From assembly GCF_009176545.1 (NCBI RefSeq), contig NZ_VTOJ01000002.1, positions 1,736,001 through 1,800,000 of the forward strand: 64,000 bases of DNA, in the 5' to 3' direction. Position 1 is the stretch's first letter. Every line of letters begins with the position of its first letter. This stretch comes from Salinigranum salinum (GTDB lineage: Archaea > Halobacteriota > Halobacteria > Halobacteriales > Haloferacaceae). The position numbers and the translations under genes are program-made. Shown piece after piece: positions 34,137 to 42,442 of this stretch. A model generated the notes under the pieces. That model was given only the letters and a program-made list of their open reading frames with translations, was not told the DNA's origin and did not search any database.

Positions 34137-35695
34137 CGGCTCTCACTCCGTGCGTCCGCTGCGTCGGGTCGGCGGCCGGCCATGAGCAGTCCAAGCTCCG
34201 CGTCGGTCACCGTGTCGGGGTCGACGACGTCGGTAAAGCTCCCCTCGTACATCACCGCGAGTCGGTCGGAGAGCTTCCGCATCTCGTCGAGCTTCGAGGA
34301 GACGAGCAGCACCGACACACCCTCCGCTCGCATCTCGAGCAACTGTTCGTGGATGAACTCGATCGAGCCGACGTCGACACCCCGCGTGGGGTGGGCGGCG
34401 ACGACCAGTGTCGGATCGTGTTCGAACTCGCGACCCACGATGAACTTCTGCTGGTTTCCTCCCGAGAACGAGCGCGCGAGCGTGTCGACGTCCGGGGGCT
34501 GGACGTCGTACTTCTCGACGATCGCCTCGGCGTGCTCGCGGACGGCCGGCCAGTTCAACAGGCGGCCGTCGGAGAACGGCGAGAGCGTCTGGTTACCGAG
34601 GAGCGCGTTCTCGACGAGGTCGTACGCGAGGACGAGTCCCTCCTCGTGGCGGTCCTCGGGGATGTACGCGATGCCGGCCTCGATCCGTTCACGCCGCGAG
34701 AGCGGGCTGATGTCTCGGCCCTCGAACTCGACGCGGCCACCAGCCAGCGTCCGGAGTCCGGTCACGGCCTCGACCAGTTCCGACTGACCGTTTCCCTCGA
34801 CTCCGGCGATGCCGAACACCTCGCCCTCGCGGACGCTGAAGTCGACGCCAGCGACCTGTTCGATCCCACGGTCGTCGTCGACACGGAGAGTCTCCGCTGA
34901 CAGAACCACGTCGCCGGGGTCGTGGGGGGAGCGCTCGACGTCGAACAGCACGTCGCGGCCGACCATCATCCGCGCGAGCTCCGTCTGCGTCGTGGAGTCG
35001 GTGGAGACCGTTCCAATCTTCCGGCCGTCGCGCAGGACCGTGATGACGTCCGCGGCCGTCATCGCCTCCTCCAGTTTGTGCGTGATGAAGACGATCGAGT
35101 GGCCCTCCTCCGTGAGTTCGGCCATCACCCGGTAGAGCGACTCGACCTCCTGCGGGGTCAACACCGCGGTCGGTTCGTCGAGCACGAAGACATTGGCGCC
35201 GCGGTACAGCGTCTTGAGGATCTCGACGCGCTGCTGGAGGCCGACGCCGATGTCTTCGACCCTCGCGTCGAGCCGCTCGTCGACCGCGAACCCGTACGCG
35301 TCACAGAGTGCTCCGATCCGCTCTCTGGCGGCCGACCGATCGACGAACCCGAGGCCGCCACCGGTCGGTTCGTGTCCCAGAACGACGTTCTGGAGGACGG
35401 TCATCGTGTCCACGAGCATGAAATGCTGGTGGATCATCCCCAGACCCGCCTCGATCGCCTCCTGTGGGGAGTCGAACGTCCGGGGCTCCCCGTCGACGTA
35501 GATCTCGCCCTCGTCCGGGCGATAGAGCCCGTAGAGAACGTTCATCAGCGTCGTCTTCCCCGCACCGTTCTCCCCGACGAGGGCGTGGATCGTCCCCCGG
35601 TCGAGGGTGAAGTCCACGTCGTCGTTGGCGACGATGTCGCCGAACCGCTTGGTGATCCCCTCCAGGCGAACGGCAGGGGTGTTCGGTCCCGACAT
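34133..35695 (-). CDS. BMP/Nup-type ABC importer, double-domain ATPase
   Basis: A 520-residue protein with two ABC domains, as in RbsA, NupA and YufO. The first domain has Walker A GENGAGKT, the signature region VGLQQRVEI and Walker B NVFVLDEPTAVL. The second has a degenerate Walker A (GVEGNGQSE, no Lys), the signature FSGGNQQK and HPTRGVDVG at the Walker B/D-loop site. Thus only the first site should be fully catalytic, as is usual for this family. It energises the two permeases downstream. The gene starts 67 bp after the binding-protein stop. Confidence 0.93.
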   Translation of the reverse strand: MSGPNTPAVRLEGITKRFGDIVANDDVDFTLDRGTIHALVGENGAGKTTLMNVLYGLYRPDEGEIYVDGEPRTFDSPQEAIEAGLGMIHQHFMLVDTMTVLQNVVLGHEPTGGGLGFVDRSAARERIGALCDAYGFAVDERLDARVEDIGVGLQQRVEILKTLYRGANVFVLDEPTAVLTPQEVESLYRVMAELTEEGHSIVFITHKLEEAMTAADVITVLRDGRKIGTVSTDSTTQTELARMMVGRDVLFDVERSPHDPGDVVLSAETLRVDDDRGIEQVAGVDFSVREGEVFGIAGVEGNGQSELVEAVTGLRTLAGGRVEFEGRDISPLSRRERIEAGIAYIPEDRHEEGLVLAYDLVENALLGNQTLSPFSDGRLLNWPAVREHAEAIVEKYDVQPPDVDTLARSFSGGNQQKFIVGREFEHDPTLVVAAHPTRGVDVGSIEFIHEQLLEMRAEGVSVLLVSSKLDEMRKLSDRLAVMYEGSFTDVVDPDTVTDAELGLLMAGRRPDAADARSESR

Positions 35696-35762
35696 ACGTT
35701 ACCTGGTCGCCCTCCGGGGGGAGTGTATAAACGTGATCATGAGACGCACCGCCCGATGACGG

Positions 35763-36962
35763 TCACTGACAGCCCGCAGCGGTGCACGGAACGGTGATGC
35801 TACCGTCGACGATGGCGTTCTTGGCGTCCTCGAGGTTCGTGTCGAGGGCGGCAGGGAGCTTCGACTCCAGCCCGCCGCCTTTGACGAATCTGACGGCGTC
35901 CTCTTTGAGGCCGAGCACGTTGCGACCGTTCACCGCCTCCCAGTTGTCCTCGCGGACTCCCTTCGCCACCTCGTAGGTCCCCACGTTGAGGAACTTGACC
36001 GCACTGCCGATGATGACGTCGGAGTACTGCGGGAGCGTCTGTGACTGGTCGGCGTCGACGCCGATGGCGAAGCGGTCGCGGTCCTGCGCGGCCTGGAAGA
36101 TGCCGGGACCGGTTCCGGCCGCGGCGTGGTAGACGATGTCCGCCCCGTCGTCGTACTGTGAGAGCGCGACCTCCTTGCCGGCCGCGGGGTCCTGGAACGA
36201 CCCCGCGTAGCCGACCTTGACCTCGGTCCCCTCGTCGACCCAGTGGACCCCCTCGACGTACGCCCGCTGGAACGCCCGGATGAGCGCGGAGTCGACCCCG
36301 CCGACGAACCCGACGACCGTCCCGTCCGGGTCGGTCGCGTTGTCGTCGTGGGTCAGCTCGCGGGTCGTCATCGTCCCCGCCGCGACACCGGCGAGATACG
36401 ACATCTCGTGGTTCGCCCAGACGTAGCCGGCGACGTTCTCGAAGTGTTCGCCGTTCTCCTTGAACAGCCCCTGGTTGATGAGCATCCACTTCTGGTCGGG
36501 GAAGTTCGCGGCGTTCTGCTTCAGCGCGGAGGCCTGGTAGAAGCCCACACAGACGATGAGGTCGTAGTCGGTGCTGCTCTCTGCGAGCTGGCTCTGGAGG
36601 CTCTCGTACTGACCGCCCTCACCCTGGACCCTGTTGACGCTGCCGCCGAACTCGCTGACGGCCCGGTTCAGCCCCTGTAACGCCATGTCGTTGTACGCCT
36701 TGTCGCCGAACCCACCGGGTCCGGAGATGATCGCGAGGTCCAGTCCCTCCTGTGGGGTGGCGGTATCGTCGCCACCGTCGCTCCCACTACCGTCGCCACC
36801 ATCGCCACCGTCGCTACCGTCGCCGCTGCTGCTGTCGCCGCCGCCGCCGCCACCGCCGCCGTCACCGTCGCCACCGGTTCCGGGCTCGCTGAGACACCCC
36901 GCGAGTGCGCCACCGGCCCCGATCCCTGCACCAGTCCGCCTGAGGAAGTTCCGTCGTCTCAT
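35763..36962 (-). CDS. BMP-family (PnrA-like) substrate-binding lipoprotein
   Basis: A 399-residue protein. The signal MRRRNFLRRTGAGIGAGGALAGC combines a twin-arginine motif and a lipobox. A long Gly/Asp/Ser linker of about 40 residues follows, then the BMP domain: LDLAIISGPGGFGDKAYNDMALQGL, YDLIVCVGFYQASALKQNAANFPDQKWMLINQG, and GGVDSALIRAFQRAYVEGV, all family landmarks. BMP proteins bind nucleosides or sugars outside the membrane and feed the permeases. It is first in the operon. The gene uses an AT-rich promoter (TTAAAT/TAATT at 37006-37016), leaving about a 20-nt leader. Confidence 0.9.
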   Translation of the reverse strand: MRRRNFLRRTGAGIGAGGALAGCLSEPGTGGDGDGGGGGGGGDSSSGDGSDGGDGGDGSGSDGGDDTATPQEGLDLAIISGPGGFGDKAYNDMALQGLNRAVSEFGGSVNRVQGEGGQYESLQSQLAESSTDYDLIVCVGFYQASALKQNAANFPDQKWMLINQGLFKENGEHFENVAGYVWANHEMSYLAGVAAGTMTTRELTHDDNATDPDGTVVGFVGGVDSALIRAFQRAYVEGVHWVDEGTEVKVGYAGSFQDPAAGKEVALSQYDDGADIVYHAAAGTGPGIFQAAQDRDRFAIGVDADQSQTLPQYSDVIIGSAVKFLNVGTYEVAKGVREDNWEAVNGRNVLGLKEDAVRFVKGGGLESKLPAALDTNLEDAKNAIVDGSITVPCTAAGCQ

Positions 36963-37005
36963 TGTGTGTCACCTGTTACCGTGGCTTCATCACGATTATT
37001 CGGAA

Positions 37006-37016
37006 CATAATTAAAT
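37006..37016 (-). promoter_or_regulatory. TATA region of the BMP importer operon
   Basis: Minus-strand ATTTAATTATG lies 44-54 bp before ATG 36962. The spacing implies a short 5' leader rather than a leaderless transcript. Confidence 0.55.
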
Positions 37017-37023
37017 CTGACGG

Positions 37024-37044
37024 GTGGGCGTCACGAACGCCCAC
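37024..37044. promoter_or_regulatory. Perfect 8-bp inverted repeat upstream of the BMP promoter
   Basis: GTGGGCGT-CACGA-ACGCCCAC is perfect over 8 bp arms with a 5-nt centre. It lies just upstream of the promoter, where archaeal activators bind, and about 260 bp after the preceding gene, too far for a normal terminator. Confidence 0.4.
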
Positions 37045-37143
37045 GAACCGCCCGTGAGACACCGCGAACGACGGCGTGAGGTCGGTCGCGTGGCCAGGGG
37101 CCGGACGGCTCGGCGGGGAAGAGCGGGTCGTACCGCCCTCGCC

Positions 37144-37197
37144 GTCACTCCGATCACTCGGGTCGCTCCGGTCACTCTGATCGCTCGGATCGCTCGT
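37144..37197. repeat. Degenerate ~10-bp repeats (GATCRCTCGG-like)
   Basis: ACTCCGATCACTCGG, CGCTCCGGTCACTCTG and ATCGCTCGGATCGCTCG follow each other as variants of the same short unit. No coding potential is seen. Confidence 0.45.
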
Positions 37198-37306
37198 GGG
37201 GCCGTGACCGCCCCGACGAACGGCCCGTCTCGCCGCTCACACGTCGTCACGCGCCGTCACGCGCCGACGCGGACCGCCCTCCTCGAGGGCGAGAGGCCGA
37301 CCGCGG

Positions 37307-38404
37307 TCACCAGGAGGTGATCTCGACGTCCTGCAGGGGACGGTCCAACGGGATCGACACCTGACCGTTCGCGTAGTGCGAGACGTAGAAGCCGACGATG
37401 ATCTCGAGCGACCTGGTGGCGTCCACACCGGTCGAGGGGTTCTCCGCCTCGCCGTCGAGCATCGCGACGAGGTGTTCGACCGCGTTGGGGAACGCCTGTT
37501 CGTAGTCGTCGTCCCACGACCAGGCGTCGTCGATGCCCGGGAGCGGTTCCTCGACGTGTTCGCCGTCGTCGAGCCGCCAGTACCGCCACTCGCCGTCGTC
37601 GTTGTTCAGGTAGAGTTTCCCCTCGCTGCCGATGAAGGTGAAGGCCATCGACGAGTCCGCCCGCGGGATCGTACAGTCGACGGTGGTGAAGGTCCCGTCG
37701 TCCATGACGACGAATCCGCCGCCACCGGCGTCGTCGACCTCGCGCCCCGCGCCGAGCGATTCGGCCGCCTCGTTCTCGCCGGTGATGTACCCCGCGACCC
37801 GTTCGGCGCGCGCGTCGAGGAGGTAGACGAGCGTGTCGAGCAGGTGGGTCGAGTTGCGCAGCAGTTCCATCCGGAACTGTGCGTTCACCGAGTGGACGTC
37901 GCCCAGGATGCCCCCGTCGTGGATGAGGTCGTGGAGCCGCTGGAGCTTCTCCGTGAATCGAAACGAGTGGTTCACCACGAGCTCCGTCCCCTCCCGCTCG
38001 CAGACGTCGATCATCTCCTTCGCGTCGGTGACCCGCGAGGCGATGGGCTTCTCACACCAGATCACGTCGGGGTCGGCCGCGGATTCGGCGGCGTCGACGA
38101 CGTGGCGGTGGTGGAGGTACGACGGGGTCGCGACCGACACCACGTCGAGGTCCTCGGCCGCGAGCATCGCCTCGTGGCCGAGGTACTGGCGGTCGTCGGG
38201 GATGTCCCAGGCCGTCCCGAACGTCTCGAGTTTCTCCTCGTCGACGTCCGCGATGGCGACGAGGTCGATGCCGTCGGTGGCGTCGAAGCCACCCGCGTGG
38301 CTCGCCCGTACCTTCTTCTTCCCGATGTCCTCGGCGTCGTGCATCCCGAGGATGCCCATGCCGGCGATGCCGCCCGTTCCGATGATCCCTGCGGTGTAGC
38401 TCAT
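37307..38404 (-). CDS. Gfo/Idh/MocA-family sugar oxidoreductase (C)
   Basis: A 365-residue protein. The Rossmann motif is SYTAGIIGTGGIAGMGI; WCEKPIA holds the conserved Lys; the C-terminal substrate segment has RMELLRNSTHLLDTLVYLL with the catalytic-type His. It is longer than copies A and B and not close to them. It shares its strand with the enolase-superfamily gene directly upstream (25 bp gap), so the two are likely co-transcribed and sequential in one sugar oxidation/dehydration route. Confidence 0.87.
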   Translation of the reverse strand: MSYTAGIIGTGGIAGMGILGMHDAEDIGKKKVRASHAGGFDATDGIDLVAIADVDEEKLETFGTAWDIPDDRQYLGHEAMLAAEDLDVVSVATPSYLHHRHVVDAAESAADPDVIWCEKPIASRVTDAKEMIDVCEREGTELVVNHSFRFTEKLQRLHDLIHDGGILGDVHSVNAQFRMELLRNSTHLLDTLVYLLDARAERVAGYITGENEAAESLGAGREVDDAGGGGFVVMDDGTFTTVDCTIPRADSSMAFTFIGSEGKLYLNNDDGEWRYWRLDDGEHVEEPLPGIDDAWSWDDDYEQAFPNAVEHLVAMLDGEAENPSTGVDATRSLEIIVGFYVSHYANGQVSIPLDRPLQDVEITSW

Positions 38405-38429
38405 TGTCCGTGTCGTATGCTCCGTCGCG

Positions 38430-39605
38430 TCACTCGTAGACGTGGACGCTGCCGGTCGCGTTGTCCTCGATGTACTCCCAGTCGTAGTCGACGCCGAGAC
38501 CGGGACCGTCGGGCACCGAGACGGTTCCGTCGTCGTCGACGGTCTCGATCATGTCGGAGTAGCCCTCCTCGTACACCGGCGGCATCGTGTTCTGGCAGTC
38601 GGGGTGGACCAGCGCCAGTTCGTAGTAGTTGGCGTTGCGCGCCGCCGCGATGCAGTGGCGCTGGGCCGGGCCCGGCGCGTGGAACTCCACGTCGAGTCCC
38701 AGTCCCTCGGCGATCCGGGCACGCTTCATCGCGCCGGTGATGCCGCCGTCGTACTCGGGGTCCGCGCGACCGAAGTCGGTCGCGCCCGAGACGAGGAAGT
38801 CGGTGTACGGTTCCAGTCCCCGGACGTGCTCGGTCTGCAGCAGCGGTGTCGAGAGCCGTTCGGCCAGCCGGTTGTGGGCGTGCTGGGAGATGCCGCCGTC
38901 GCGGTAGGGGTCCTCGTACCAGTAGAAGTCCTGTTCGTCGCAGGCCCGACCCACTTTCAGCGCGTCCGCGAACGTCTCGTACTCGCAGGCTGGATCGAGC
39001 ATCAGGTCCATCTCGTCGCCGACGCGCTCGCCGACGGCGTGGACCGTCTCGACCTCGCGGTCGACGTCGCGCTCGGCGTCGCTGCCGCCCCAGCCGTGGA
39101 TCTTGAAGCCGCCGAACCCCATCTCCAGACACGCCTCCGCGAAGTCGGCGAACGCCTCGGGCGAGTCAAGCCCGCCGTTGGTGTCGCCGTGGTACGTCGA
39201 GGCGTACGCGGGCAGTCGCGTCCGGTAGCTCCCGAGCAGTTCGTGGATCGGCGCGTCGTGGTACTTGCCCGCGAAGTCCCACAGCGCGATGTCGACGGGA
39301 CCGATCCCCATGCGGTCGTACTTGCGGAGGCCGCGCTTGATCTCGGACCAGTGGCGCTCGCGGTGGAGCGGGTTCTTCCCGAGGAGGTAGTCGGCGAACG
39401 TGTTGATCTGGGCCGCGCCCGGGGAGTTGCCGCCGACGTACTCGCCGGTGATCCCCTCGTCGGTGTGGACGCGGAGCGCGAACAGTTTGCGGTGCGTGAC
39501 GCTCCCGGACTCGTAGACGAGGTTGAACCCGTTGTCGTCGGTGCCGACGTCCTCCAGCGGGTAGGAGAACTCGGTGCTCTCGATCCGTTCGATCTGCGGT
39601 GGCAT
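38430..39605 (-). CDS. Enolase-superfamily dehydratase (mandelate racemase type)
   Basis: A 391-residue protein. ATG 39605 is supported by a leaderless TATA box (TTAATAAAT on the plus strand, 39628-39636). The barrel carries a K-x-H pair (GGFKIHGWGG), the metal-ligand regions LMLDPACEYE, WYEDPYRDGG and LQTEHVRG (Asp, Glu, Glu), and VEFHAPGPAQ. This is the mandelate-racemase group, which includes sugar-acid dehydratases (galactonate, rhamnonate, gluconate type). The exact sugar acid is not identifiable. It is followed by Gfo/Idh gene C on the same strand. Confidence 0.87.
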   Translation of the reverse strand: MPPQIERIESTEFSYPLEDVGTDDNGFNLVYESGSVTHRKLFALRVHTDEGITGEYVGGNSPGAAQINTFADYLLGKNPLHRERHWSEIKRGLRKYDRMGIGPVDIALWDFAGKYHDAPIHELLGSYRTRLPAYASTYHGDTNGGLDSPEAFADFAEACLEMGFGGFKIHGWGGSDAERDVDREVETVHAVGERVGDEMDLMLDPACEYETFADALKVGRACDEQDFYWYEDPYRDGGISQHAHNRLAERLSTPLLQTEHVRGLEPYTDFLVSGATDFGRADPEYDGGITGAMKRARIAEGLGLDVEFHAPGPAQRHCIAAARNANYYELALVHPDCQNTMPPVYEEGYSDMIETVDDDGTVSVPDGPGLGVDYDWEYIEDNATGSVHVYE

Positions 39606-39627
39606 GAGAGAAGCGTCCAGCGGCGAC

Positions 39628-39636
39628 TTAATAAAT
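39628..39636 (-). promoter_or_regulatory. TATA box of the enolase-superfamily/oxidoreductase pair
   Basis: Minus-strand ATTTATTAA, about 27 bp upstream of ATG 39605; it fits a leaderless transcript and fixes that start. Confidence 0.65.
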
Positions 39637-39684
39637 CCCACACTGACGTGACCGCGGCGGGGGAGGGGAGACAGCAATCGCCGG

Positions 39685-40653
39685 TCAGACCCACGGAACG
39701 TCGCCACAGAGGGCCGCGACCGGATCCGGGCCGGTCAGCGCCGTGACCGCGCCCGGCTGCGTCGTCGTCACCGCGCCGACGGCGTTCGCCACCGAGAGCA
39801 CTCGTTCGGCGTCGGTCACGCCGTTCGTCATCGCGGCGATCGCGCCCGCGAGGAAGCCGTCGCCCGCCCCCGTCGTGTCGACGACGTCCACGTCGTACCC
39901 CACGTGCCGGGCGACGCCCGCGAAGGGGCTCGACTCGGCACCGTACACGAGCGACCCCGCGCCGCCGAGCGTCAGGAACACCGTCGCCGGGCCGCGTGCC
40001 GTGACCGACCGCGCCAGTTCGGCGGGATCGGACGCTCCGAACCCCGCGGCTGCGAGGTCCTCCGGAGTCGCCTTGAGCACGTCCACGTGGTCGAGCGCCC
40101 CCCGCACGACGGCGGCGAACTCCTGCGTGGAGTGCCACATCTCCGGCCGGGCGTTCGGATCGAGCGACACCGTACAGCCCGCCTCGTGTGCGCGCTCGGC
40201 GAGTTCGAGCGTCGCGGTGCGGCTGGGCTCGACGCTGAGCGTGACACCGGTCAGGTGGACCCACGAGACGTCGGCGAGCGTCTCGTCGGTGACGGTGCCT
40301 GGCTGCATCCGGGTGTCGGCCGTCCCCTCGCGGTAGAAGCTGAACCCCCGCTCGCCGTCGGCGTCGTGCGAGACGAACGCGAGCGTCGTCTTCGCGTCGG
40401 CGTCGCGGACCACGTACTCCGCGGGGATGTCGCTCTCGGCGAGGACCCCGGCGAGGAACTGGCCGAACGAGTCCGTGGCGAGGCGCGTCCAGAACAGCGG
40501 CGGGGCACCGATCCGTGACAGCGCCATGGCGACGTTCGCGGCCGAGCCGCCGAACTTCCCCGCGAAGTCGGTCGTCGGTTCACCGTCGCCGGCGGGCATG
40601 AAGTCGACCAGCGTGTCGCCGGCGACCAGGACCTCCGGAGCGGTCGTCCCCAT
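39685..40653 (-). CDS. PfkB-family carbohydrate kinase (2-keto-3-deoxy sugar-acid kinase candidate)
   Basis: A 322-residue ribokinase-fold kinase. Landmarks are GDTLVDFMP near the N-terminus, the substrate GG motif KFGGSAANVAMAL, SLDPNARPEMW, and the anion-hole/catalytic motif DTTGAGDGF with the Asp as base. In the sugar-acid setting (mannonate dehydratase, enolase dehydratases) a 2-keto-3-deoxygluconate kinase is the natural assignment, but fructokinase-like activity is not excluded. It is 6 bp downstream of the transaldolase-like gene, so the two form an operon. Confidence 0.88.
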   Translation of the reverse strand: MGTTAPEVLVAGDTLVDFMPAGDGEPTTDFAGKFGGSAANVAMALSRIGAPPLFWTRLATDSFGQFLAGVLAESDIPAEYVVRDADAKTTLAFVSHDADGERGFSFYREGTADTRMQPGTVTDETLADVSWVHLTGVTLSVEPSRTATLELAERAHEAGCTVSLDPNARPEMWHSTQEFAAVVRGALDHVDVLKATPEDLAAAGFGASDPAELARSVTARGPATVFLTLGGAGSLVYGAESSPFAGVARHVGYDVDVVDTTGAGDGFLAGAIAAMTNGVTDAERVLSVANAVGAVTTTQPGAVTALTGPDPVAALCGDVPWV

Positions 40654-40659
40654 CCCTGG

Positions 40660-41337
40660 TCACCTCTGGTCCTCGCTCGCGTCCGCACGTAGCGGATCGC
40701 CGCGATCGCCCCAGTCGTCGCGGAAGCCGGCCAGCCCCTCGTCGGTCTTGTGGTGGTCGAAGCTCGCCTCGAACACCGACGGGGGGAGGGTGAGCGCGTC
40801 GACGCCCGCGCGGTAGAGCTCCCGGGCCTGCTGCGTGTTCCGGACGCTGGCGGCCAGCACCTCCGTGTCGAAGCCGTACGCGTCGAACGCGGCCTGGATG
40901 TCCCGCGTCACCTGGAGGCCGTCCTCGCCCGCGTCGGTCAGCCGGCCCACGTACGGGGCGACGAACGTCGCGTCGTTCTTCGCCGCGAGGACCGCCTGCG
41001 ACACCGAGAAGAGGACCGTGACCCCCGCGCGGATCCCCTCGCCACGGAGTCGGTCGAGCGCCTCGTACCCCGCGGTCGTCGCCGGGATCTTCACGATCAC
41101 GTCCGGGGCCCACGCGTCGTACGCCCGGCCCTGCTCGACCATCCCCGAGACGTCGTCCGCGATCACCTGGGCGAACACCGGCCCGTCGATCCGCTCGGCG
41201 ATCGACGCCACGACCTCGTGGTAGGTGTACTCGGTCTCGGCGACGATCGAGGGGTTCGTCGTCACTCCGTCGATGACGCCGGACCGCGCGTACGTCTCGA
41301 TGAGGTCGAGATCCGCCGTGTCGACGTACAGATGCAT
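40660..41337 (-). CDS. Transaldolase/fructose-6-phosphate aldolase-like protein
   Basis: A 225-residue TIM-barrel aldolase, ATG 41337 (giving MHLYVDTADLDLIE; longer frames read non-coding repeats). Visible landmarks are GVTTNPSIV, then DVIVKIPAT with the Schiff-base Lys of KIPAT, and the C-terminal AGVDALTLPPSVFEA. The length of ~215-225 is that of the short transaldolase group that includes fructose-6-phosphate aldolase (FSA) and TalC. It probably cleaves or transfers a dihydroxyacetone unit from a sugar phosphate, paired with the adjacent kinase. Confidence 0.88.
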   Translation of the reverse strand: MHLYVDTADLDLIETYARSGVIDGVTTNPSIVAETEYTYHEVVASIAERIDGPVFAQVIADDVSGMVEQGRAYDAWAPDVIVKIPATTAGYEALDRLRGEGIRAGVTVLFSVSQAVLAAKNDATFVAPYVGRLTDAGEDGLQVTRDIQAAFDAYGFDTEVLAASVRNTQQARELYRAGVDALTLPPSVFEASFDHHKTDEGLAGFRDDWGDRGDPLRADASEDQR

Positions 41338-41464
41338 ACGCAGGGTGTCGGTCGCGCGGCACATGAAAGTATACCGTCGACGTCGATGGTGATGGAGATG
41401 GAGACAGCGACAGTGACGGCGACGGCGACAGTGACGGGCAGGAAACGACACGACCGAGCGTAGC

Positions 41465-42244
41465 TCACCGGCCGCCGGCCAGATAGCCGCCGTCGACGAC
41501 CAGGTCCGTGCCCGTGATCCACGCGGCGGCGTCGCTGGCGAGGAAGGCGACCGCCTCGGCGACGTCGCGCGGCTCGCCGACCCGCGAGAGGAGCGTCCGC
41601 TCCGCTTCGCGTTCGATCGTCGCCTCGTCGTTGAGGTCCTGCATCGGCGTCTTCACCACGCCGGGGAGGACGGCGTTGGCCGTGGCGTCGCTCGCGGCGG
41701 CCTCGATCGCCAGCTCGCGGGTGAGCGCGACGACACCGGCCTTGCTCGCGGCGTACGGCGGACCGCTCCCACCCCGGTAGGCGTTGACGCTGGCGACGTT
41801 GACGATGCGGCCGCGGTCGGAGGCGTGCAGGTGTGGCATCGCGTACTTCGCGGTCAGGAAGTAGCCCGCCAGGTTGACGCCGAGGACGCGGTTCCACTGC
41901 TCGAACGTGAGCTCCTGTGTGGTGCCGGGGATCTGGATGCCCGCGTTGTTGACGAGCACGTCGAGCCCGTCGAACGTCTCGACCGTCCGCTCGACGAGTC
42001 GTTCGACGTCGGTCTCGTCGCTCGTGTCCGTCTCGACGAACAGCGAGTCGACGCCGTAGTCGTCGGCGACGAGTTCGTCCGTCGGTCGCGTGACGTCAGT
42101 GTCGTACCGCGCACCCTGTTTCGGCTCACGACGCAGGTCCGCGACGACGACGCTCGCGCCGTCCGCGGCGAGCCGAGTCGCGATCCCCCGCCCGATCCCG
42201 CTCGCGCCACCGGTGACGACGGCGACCACCCCGCTGAGAGACAT
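41465..42244 (-). CDS. SDR-family sugar dehydrogenase (A)
   Basis: A 259-residue short-chain dehydrogenase. The cofactor motif is VTGGASGIGRG; NNAGIQIPG is the NNAG motif; the active site has Ser in VNVASVNAY, then YAASK (YxxxK). An unusual insert follows the second strand, VADLRREPKQGARYDTD-VTRPTDELV, shared with SDR B at 45612. The C-terminus ends in DGGYLAGGR. The cofactor is NAD(P); the second strand ends in ADLRREPK, where the Arg residues may favour NADP. It is divergent from the RbsB-type gene. Likely substrate: a sugar or uronic acid. Confidence 0.87.
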   Translation of the reverse strand: MSLSGVVAVVTGGASGIGRGIATRLAADGASVVVADLRREPKQGARYDTDVTRPTDELVADDYGVDSLFVETDTSDETDVERLVERTVETFDGLDVLVNNAGIQIPGTTQELTFEQWNRVLGVNLAGYFLTAKYAMPHLHASDRGRIVNVASVNAYRGGSGPPYAASKAGVVALTRELAIEAAASDATANAVLPGVVKTPMQDLNDEATIEREAERTLLSRVGEPRDVAEAVAFLASDAAAWITGTDLVVDGGYLAGGR

Positions 42245-42410
42245 ACGCACCACTCCCGCGGCGGCCGAATGACTGTTGCGGTCGGCCACGGTCCGGCTGC
42301 CGTCACACGGGCGGTCAGGCAAGGCTGCGTCGTCACACGTCTCGCCGAAACGTCTGTGTGGTCGAACCGCACGACCGCACGACCATCGCCCACGCCGACA
42401 GTCAGCAACG

Positions 42411-42416
42411 TTTATG
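42411..42416 (+). promoter_or_regulatory. TATA box of the Rbs-type importer operon
   Basis: TTTATG (42411-42416) lies 27-32 bp before ATG 42443, in keeping with a leaderless or very short leader. Confidence 0.6.
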
Positions 42417-42442
42417 CTGATGCCGTAATACCACCTGAACAT

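Larger units (their letters stand above)
36963..37306. other. Intergenic region with promoter, hairpin and short repeats
   Basis: No gene is seen in these 344 bp. It holds an AT-rich promoter next to 37006-37016, an inverted repeat at 37024-37044 and degenerate repeats near 37144-37197. Confidence 0.55.
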
